Positions 5,054-8,489 of a stretch of DNA of 8,489 bases are shown piece by piece. Source of the stretch: Lachnospiraceae bacterium (GTDB lineage: Bacteria > Bacillota_A > Clostridia > Lachnospirales > Lachnospiraceae). The position numbers and the translations under genes were made by a program. The notes beneath the pieces are model-generated. The model was not told where the DNA came from and searched no databases. It worked only from the letters and a program-made list of their open reading frames with translations. Positions within the stretch are counted from its first letter, which is position 1; every line of letters starts with the position of its first letter. The stretch is taken from positions 1 through 8,489 of the forward strand of contig JAFZKM010000126.1 of NCBI GenBank assembly GCA_017553665.1, in the 5' to 3' direction.

Positions 5054-7474
5054 TTAAATGATCATCGTGAGCTGGATCCTCTGCTTCTTCAGATCGACGC
5101 TCATGACCTTGACCTCAACGATATCGCCTACGCTTACGGCGTCGAGAGGATGCTTGATGAACTTCTTGTTCGTGATCTGCGAAACATGAACGAGTCCGTC
5201 CTGATGTACTCCGATATCGACAAATACGCCGAAATCGATGACATTGCGCACGGTTCCCTTTAAGATCATGCCTTCCTTCAGGTCCTTCATCTCCATAACG
5301 TCGGTACGGAGAATGGGCTTCGGCATATCTTCACGGGGATCGCGGCCGGGCTTCTCGAGCTCTTTGATAATGTCGGTGAGCGTGATCTCGCCGATGCCGA
5401 GCTCCTCAGCCAGCTTCTTCTTATCCTTTACCAGGCTTCCGAGATGCGAAAGTCCGCTGCCCGCAGCGCTTACATCGGTAAATGAATTGTCTGTCTTACC
5501 CTTCGCGCCGGACTTTGCCGCGGGAGCCTCTGCCTCCACTTTCATGCCCGACTGCGCGTACGCCTTCATCAGGAGCTGGCCCATGGCCGAATTCGTGTTC
5601 CTGATAGTAACTTCGCGGTTTCCGCCCTTGCGGTCATTGCCGCGGCGGGCTGCCTTGTCCGCAGCGTCTGCCTCGGCCTTAGCCTTGGTCTGTGCTGCCT
5701 TTACGGCCTTCGCCTGCTCCGCCTGTACCTTCTTTATATCGTCGGGAGTAAAGCCGAGCTTCTCGAGAAGCTTCGTAGCCGCCTCATAGGACTCGGGATG
5801 CACGCTCGTAGCGTCGAGAGGATTCTTGCCTCCCACGATGCGCAGGAAGCCCGCGCACTGCTCGTACGCCTTCGGTCCGAGCTTCGGAACCTTCAGCAGC
5901 TGGGCGCGCGATACGAAGCGTCCGTTCTCCTCGCGGTAAGCAACGATGTTCTTCGCGATGGGCTTCGAAATACCCGAAACATACTCAAGCAGGGATGCCG
6001 ACGCGGTATTAAGATCCACGCCGACCTTATTTACACAGTCCTCGACCACGCCTTCCAGAGCCTCGCCGAGCTTCTTCTGGTTCATGTCATGCTGATACTG
6101 GCCTACGCCGATCGACTTCGGATCGATCTTTACGAGCTCCGCGAGAGGATCCTGAATACGGCGCGCGATCGAAGCCGCCGAGCGCTGTCCCACGTCGAAA
6201 TTCGGGAATTCCTCGGTCGCGAGCTTACTTGCTGAGTAAACAGAAGCGCCTGCCTCGCTTACGATCACGTAGCTGAGGTCGGGCTTGTTGATCTCCTTTA
6301 AGAGCTCCACGATGACCTGCTCGGACTCACGCGACGCGGTTCCGTTTCCTACGGAAATAAGTGTGATATTGTACTTCGCGATCAGCTGCTTTAAGATAGC
6401 CTTCGCCTTCGGAATGTTCTTCTGGGGACCGTCGGTGGGATAGATAACGACGGTGTCGATGACCTTACCCGTGGGATCTACTACGGCAAGCTTACATCCT
6501 GTTCTGAACGCGGGGTCCCAGCCGAGAACCACATGTCCGGTCACGGGAGGCGCCATGAGAAGCTGCGTCAGGTTCTTTCCGAATACCTTGATCGCGCTGT
6601 CCTCTGCCTTCTCGGTCAGGTCATTCCTGATCTCGCGCTCGATGGCGGGCGCGATGAGACGCTCGTACGCGTCCTCGATCGTAGCCTTTAAGAGGTCGTT
6701 TGTATACTGATTGTCCTTTTTGATGATCATCTTCTGAAGATAGTTAAGGATCCTGTCTACGGGAGCCTCTATCTTCACTGTCAGGAACTTCTCTTCCTCA
6801 CCGCGGTTGAGCGCCAGCACTCTGTGCCCGAGTATCGTGCTGACCTTCTCGGAGAATTTATAGTACATCTCATAAACCGACTGGGCCTTCTCGTCTTTCG
6901 CCTCACTCGTTACGACGCCCTCGTCGCCCGTAGCCTTGCGGATCCAGATACGGTAATCCGCCTCATCCGAGATCTTCTCGGCAATGATATCGCATGCGCC
7001 CGCGATAGCGTCCTTCGCGGTCTTTACGTCCTTCTCCTCGGAAATGAAATCCGCAGCGTACTCCTCGATGGGTTTGTCCGCATCCTGTGCCCAGATGATA
7101 TCCGCGAGAGGCTCGAGGCCCTTCTCCTTCGCGACTGTCGCCCTGGTCCTCTTCTTCTGTTTGTAGGGACGATAGAGGTCTTCTACTACTACGAGAGTTG
7201 TAGCGGCCATGATCGCTGCCTTCAGTTCATCCGTCAGCTTGCCCTGCTCCTCGATGCTTGCGATAACGGCGGTCTTACGCTCTTCGAGATTGCGCAGATA
7301 TGTAAGTCTTTCAAAGAGATTACGCAGTACCTCGTCGTTTAACGAACCCGTAACTTCCTTTCTGTATCGTGCAATGAAGGGGATGGTATTGCCCTCGTCA
7401 ATAAGCTTGACGGTGGCGTCCACCTGCGCCTCCTTAATGTTCAGTTCTTTTGCCAGTTGTTCATTGATGTTCAT
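5054..7474 (-). CDS. tex: Tex-family S1-domain RNA-binding transcription accessory protein
   Basis: An 806-residue Tex homologue. Tex proteins bind nucleic acid through an S1 domain and are linked to transcription and RNA turnover in the cytoplasm. Seen in order: the helical N-terminal Tex region with IPFIARYRKEVTGSLND (31-47) and VVEDLYRPYKQKKRTRA (97-112), the YqgF/RNase H-like domain starting VLGWDPAFRTGCKLAV (316-331) with VGNGTASRESE (375-385) and SEAGASVYSAS (406-416), the hallmark DPKSIGVGQYQHDMNQ (451-466), tandem helix-hairpin-helix motifs (about 485-546, GISKPIAKNIVAYREENG, VPKLGPKAYEQ), then ELEKPGRDPRED (705-716) and the S1 domain (732-804, VIDFGVFVDIG, GLVHVSQI). A Lys/Ala-rich linker at about 583-676 makes it longer than the 720-780 residues I recall as typical. 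Start ATG with AAGGAAGG upstream. First gene of the block. Confidence 0.97.
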   Translation of the reverse strand: MNINEQLAKELNIKEAQVDATVKLIDEGNTIPFIARYRKEVTGSLNDEVLRNLFERLTYLRNLEERKTAVIASIEEQGKLTDELKAAIMAATTLVVVEDLYRPYKQKKRTRATVAKEKGLEPLADIIWAQDADKPIEEYAADFISEEKDVKTAKDAIAGACDIIAEKISDEADYRIWIRKATGDEGVVTSEAKDEKAQSVYEMYYKFSEKVSTILGHRVLALNRGEEEKFLTVKIEAPVDRILNYLQKMIIKKDNQYTNDLLKATIEDAYERLIAPAIEREIRNDLTEKAEDSAIKVFGKNLTQLLMAPPVTGHVVLGWDPAFRTGCKLAVVDPTGKVIDTVVIYPTDGPQKNIPKAKAILKQLIAKYNITLISVGNGTASRESEQVIVELLKEINKPDLSYVIVSEAGASVYSASKLATEEFPNFDVGQRSAASIARRIQDPLAELVKIDPKSIGVGQYQHDMNQKKLGEALEGVVEDCVNKVGVDLNTASASLLEYVSGISKPIAKNIVAYREENGRFVSRAQLLKVPKLGPKAYEQCAGFLRIVGGKNPLDATSVHPESYEAATKLLEKLGFTPDDIKKVQAEQAKAVKAAQTKAKAEADAADKAARRGNDRKGGNREVTIRNTNSAMGQLLMKAYAQSGMKVEAEAPAAKSGAKGKTDNSFTDVSAAGSGLSHLGSLVKDKKKLAEELGIGEITLTDIIKELEKPGRDPREDMPKPILRTDVMEMKDLKEGMILKGTVRNVIDFGVFVDIGVHQDGLVHVSQITNKKFIKHPLDAVSVGDIVEVKVMSVDLKKQRIQLTMII
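5447..5728 (-). other. Low-complexity Lys/Ala-rich linker inside tex
   Basis: Codons for about residues 583-676, between the helix-hairpin-helix domain and the region before S1. The first half is a charged Ala/Lys helix (AVKAAQTKAKAEADAADKAA), then a basic Arg/Gly patch (RRGNDRKGGNR), then Ser/Gly/Ala-rich sequence. No frame change occurs and the flanking family motifs stay in frame. It looks like a lineage-specific flexible, RNA-friendly tether. Confidence 0.7.
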
Positions 7475-7506
7475 TTTCGGGCCTTCCTTATAAGAATTTC
7501 TTTAAC

Positions 7507-7527
7507 GGCGGTCATTCATAAACCGCC
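7507..7527 (-). repeat. Perfect 6-bp inverted repeat at the predicted 5' end of the tex mRNA
   Basis: GGCGGT (7507-7512) and ACCGCC (7522-7527) are exact reverse complements around a 9-base A/T-rich loop. Neither strand has a T-run after it, so it is not an intrinsic terminator. It begins within about one base of the transcription start predicted from the promoter at 7535-7564, so the transcript would open with this hairpin. It could be a 5' stabilising stem or an operator. Confidence 0.65.
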
Positions 7528-7534
7528 ATAGTAT

Positions 7535-7564
7535 ATGATACCACTTTTTGCAGGGGATTGTCCA
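7535..7564 (-). promoter_or_regulatory. Predicted sigma-A promoter of the tex-t6A operon
   Basis: On the minus strand: -35 TGGACA (7559-7564, 5 of 6 consensus), an 18-base spacer, and -10 TATCAT (7535-7540, 5 of 6) preceded by TGG, an extended -10 element. The predicted start is near 7527-7529, leaving an untranslated leader of about 53 bases. It is the only good promoter I see facing the operon. Confidence 0.6.
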
Positions 7565-7608
7565 CACTAATGAGAAAGACAAATCTACCCAAATTTCTCT
7601 GGAACCTG

Positions 7609-7614
7609 TATAAT
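7609..7614 (+). promoter_or_regulatory. Candidate -10 box (TATAAT) for the divergent lipoprotein gene
   Basis: A perfect TATAAT 78 bases upstream of the plus-strand ATG. The best -35 at 17 bases spacing (TACCCA, 7586-7591) matches only 3 of 6, so the promoter may be weak or activator dependent. The predicted start near 7621 gives a leader of about 70 bases. An inverted repeat GAGAAA/TTTCTC (7572-7577 and 7594-7599) covers the -35 region. Confidence 0.45.
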
Positions 7615-7677
7615 GGATCTGTCGTCTAATGTGTGAAAAGAGCAGACTGAGAGCTTTAACAGACAGTTTTGTACAAT

Positions 7678-7685
7678 AGGAGGAG
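7678..7685 (+). promoter_or_regulatory. Ribosome binding site of the lipoprotein gene (AGGAGGAG)
   Basis: AGGAGGAG lies 6 bases before the ATG at 7692, a near-ideal site that fixes the start and predicts efficient translation. Confidence 0.85.
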
Positions 7686-7691
7686 AATTTT

Positions 7692-8489
7692 ATGAAGAAG
7701 AGATTATCACTGATCCTGGCGGTACTAATGACCGCCGTGATCCTTGCGGGATGCTCGAAGAGCGCAGCTTATGACAGCGTAAACTTCACATCCGCCCACG
7801 CGCCACAATCGACAAAGACCAATTCCAAAGCTGACTACGGCTATGCTTCCGAAAGCTTCGAAATGGCGTCTGCCGATTACAATGATGACGCGCCCGGCTC
7901 ACAGGGTTCCGATTACACAACCGCTACCGGCACCGATATCGTTCCGCAGGACCTTGGAAGAAAGCTCATCAAGCGTGTCAACATGAGCATCGAATCTCTC
8001 GAGTTTGATCAGAGCGTAAGGACTATCGAGAGTTACGTAGGCACGTTCGGCGGATATGTCGAGAGTTCTTCGATCACGAATTCAAATTATTATTACGGAT
8101 ACAATCGCGGTTATTCAAACAATGCGAGGATCGCGAATTACGTTTTAAGAATTCCGAGCGAGATGCTTGACAGCTTCCTGAATCAGGTAGGAAATATCGG
8201 AAACATAATCTCACAGTCATCGAGTTCCGAAGATATCACTCTTTCCTACATCGATCTCGAAGCAAGGACCGAGTCTCTCGAGATCCAGCAGGAGCGCCTG
8301 CTCGCCCTTCTCGAGAAAGCAGAGACCGTTGACGAGATCATTTCCCTCGAGGACAGACTTTCGTATGTACGTTATCAGATTGAATCGCAGCGCAGCACTC
8401 TGAAGAACTATGACAATCTCGTTGCGTTCAGCACCGTTACGATCACCCTTAACGAAGTAGTAAAGATCACCGAGCCCGAGCCCACTACC
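7692..8489 (+). CDS. DUF4349-type surface lipoprotein, 3' end cut by window edge
   Basis: 266 codons are open to the window end with no stop. MKKRLSLILAVLMTAVILAGC is a lipoprotein signal: basic n-region, hydrophobic core and lipobox LAGC with lipidated Cys21, so the mature protein would sit on the outer face of the membrane. Residues 22-87 are a Ser/Thr/Asp-rich tether. The domain then matches the DUF4349 pattern: RKLIKRVNMSIESLEFDQSV (90-109), IESYVGTFGGYVESSSI (112-128), YVLRIPSEMLDSFLNQV (150-166), DITLSYIDLEARTESLEIQQ (181-200), a helical coiled-coil-like stretch to about 243, and AFSTVTITL (245-253). Family members usually end with a transmembrane segment, which would lie past the edge. 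It is divergent from tex and not part of that operon. The biochemical role of the family is not established. Confidence 0.88.
   Translation, partial: MKKRLSLILAVLMTAVILAGCSKSAAYDSVNFTSAHAPQSTKTNSKADYGYASESFEMASADYNDDAPGSQGSDYTTATGTDIVPQDLGRKLIKRVNMSIESLEFDQSVRTIESYVGTFGGYVESSSITNSNYYYGYNRGYSNNARIANYVLRIPSEMLDSFLNQVGNIGNIISQSSSSEDITLSYIDLEARTESLEIQQERLLALLEKAETVDEIISLEDRLSYVRYQIESQRSTLKNYDNLVAFSTVTITLNEVVKITEPEPTT

Larger units (their letters stand above)
7475..7691. other. Divergent intergenic region between tex and the lipoprotein gene
   Basis: 217 bases without a gene. It holds the minus-strand promoter and 5' hairpin of the tex operon, a TATAAT box and strong ribosome binding site for the plus-strand gene, and a 6-bp inverted repeat over the plus -35 region. 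I see no small coding region, tRNA, T-box or other riboswitch signature. Confidence 0.7.

Noticed and set aside
6824..7342. Plus-strand open frame antisense to tex, 172 codons
   Set aside because: Lies wholly inside the well-supported tex N-terminal region, with no recognisable domain or start signal.
7507..7527. Intrinsic terminator in the divergent region
   Set aside because: There is no T-run on either strand after the stem, and the flanking genes diverge, so no transcript should need to end here.
7672..7677. TACAAT as a -10 box just upstream of the lipoprotein gene
   Set aside because: It abuts the ribosome binding site, leaving almost no leader, and has no -35 match at the right spacing.

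Overview
The window looks like chromosomal housekeeping sequence from a Firmicute of class Clostridia, most likely a Lachnospiraceae-type anaerobe. This rests on strong GGAGG-type ribosome binding sites, a Tex homologue beside a t6A gene cluster, a YcxB-like membrane protein and a divergent DUF4349-type lipoprotein. By eye the G+C content is moderate, a little above 50%. The genus is inference; no rRNA or other marker is present.

Almost everything (positions 1-7474) is one gene block read on the minus strand. In transcription order it holds: tex (S1-domain nucleic-acid-binding protein), a two-helix YcxB-like membrane protein, tsaE, tsaB, rimI, an RNase Z-like metallo-beta-lactamase, a single-pass membrane-anchored protein of unknown function, and tsaD, which is cut by the left window edge. 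Gaps are 2 to 56 bases and two gene pairs overlap, by 1 and 7 bases. I see no convincing terminator inside the block, so it probably forms one operon, driven at least from a good extended -10 promoter at about 7535-7564. TsaB, TsaD and TsaE are the threonylcarbamoyl-transfer half of bacterial tRNA t6A37 synthesis; the first enzyme (TsaC/YwlC) is not in the window. RimI is the usual co-inherited N-acetyltransferase. The RNase Z-like gene adds a probable tRNA 3'-end function to a tRNA-modification operon.

Positions 7475-7691 form a divergent intergenic region. It holds the tex promoter with a perfect 6-bp stem-loop at the expected mRNA 5' end, a TATAAT box facing the other way, and a strong ribosome binding site for the plus-strand lipoprotein gene, which starts at 7692 and runs off the right edge.

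I found no mobile element, CRISPR array, tRNA, rRNA or recognisable riboswitch, and no clear candidate for a wholly new system. The least explained parts are the two membrane proteins embedded in the t6A operon, the RNase Z-like enzyme with a divergent exosite arm, the long Lys/Ala-rich linker in Tex, and the hairpin at the tex transcript start.
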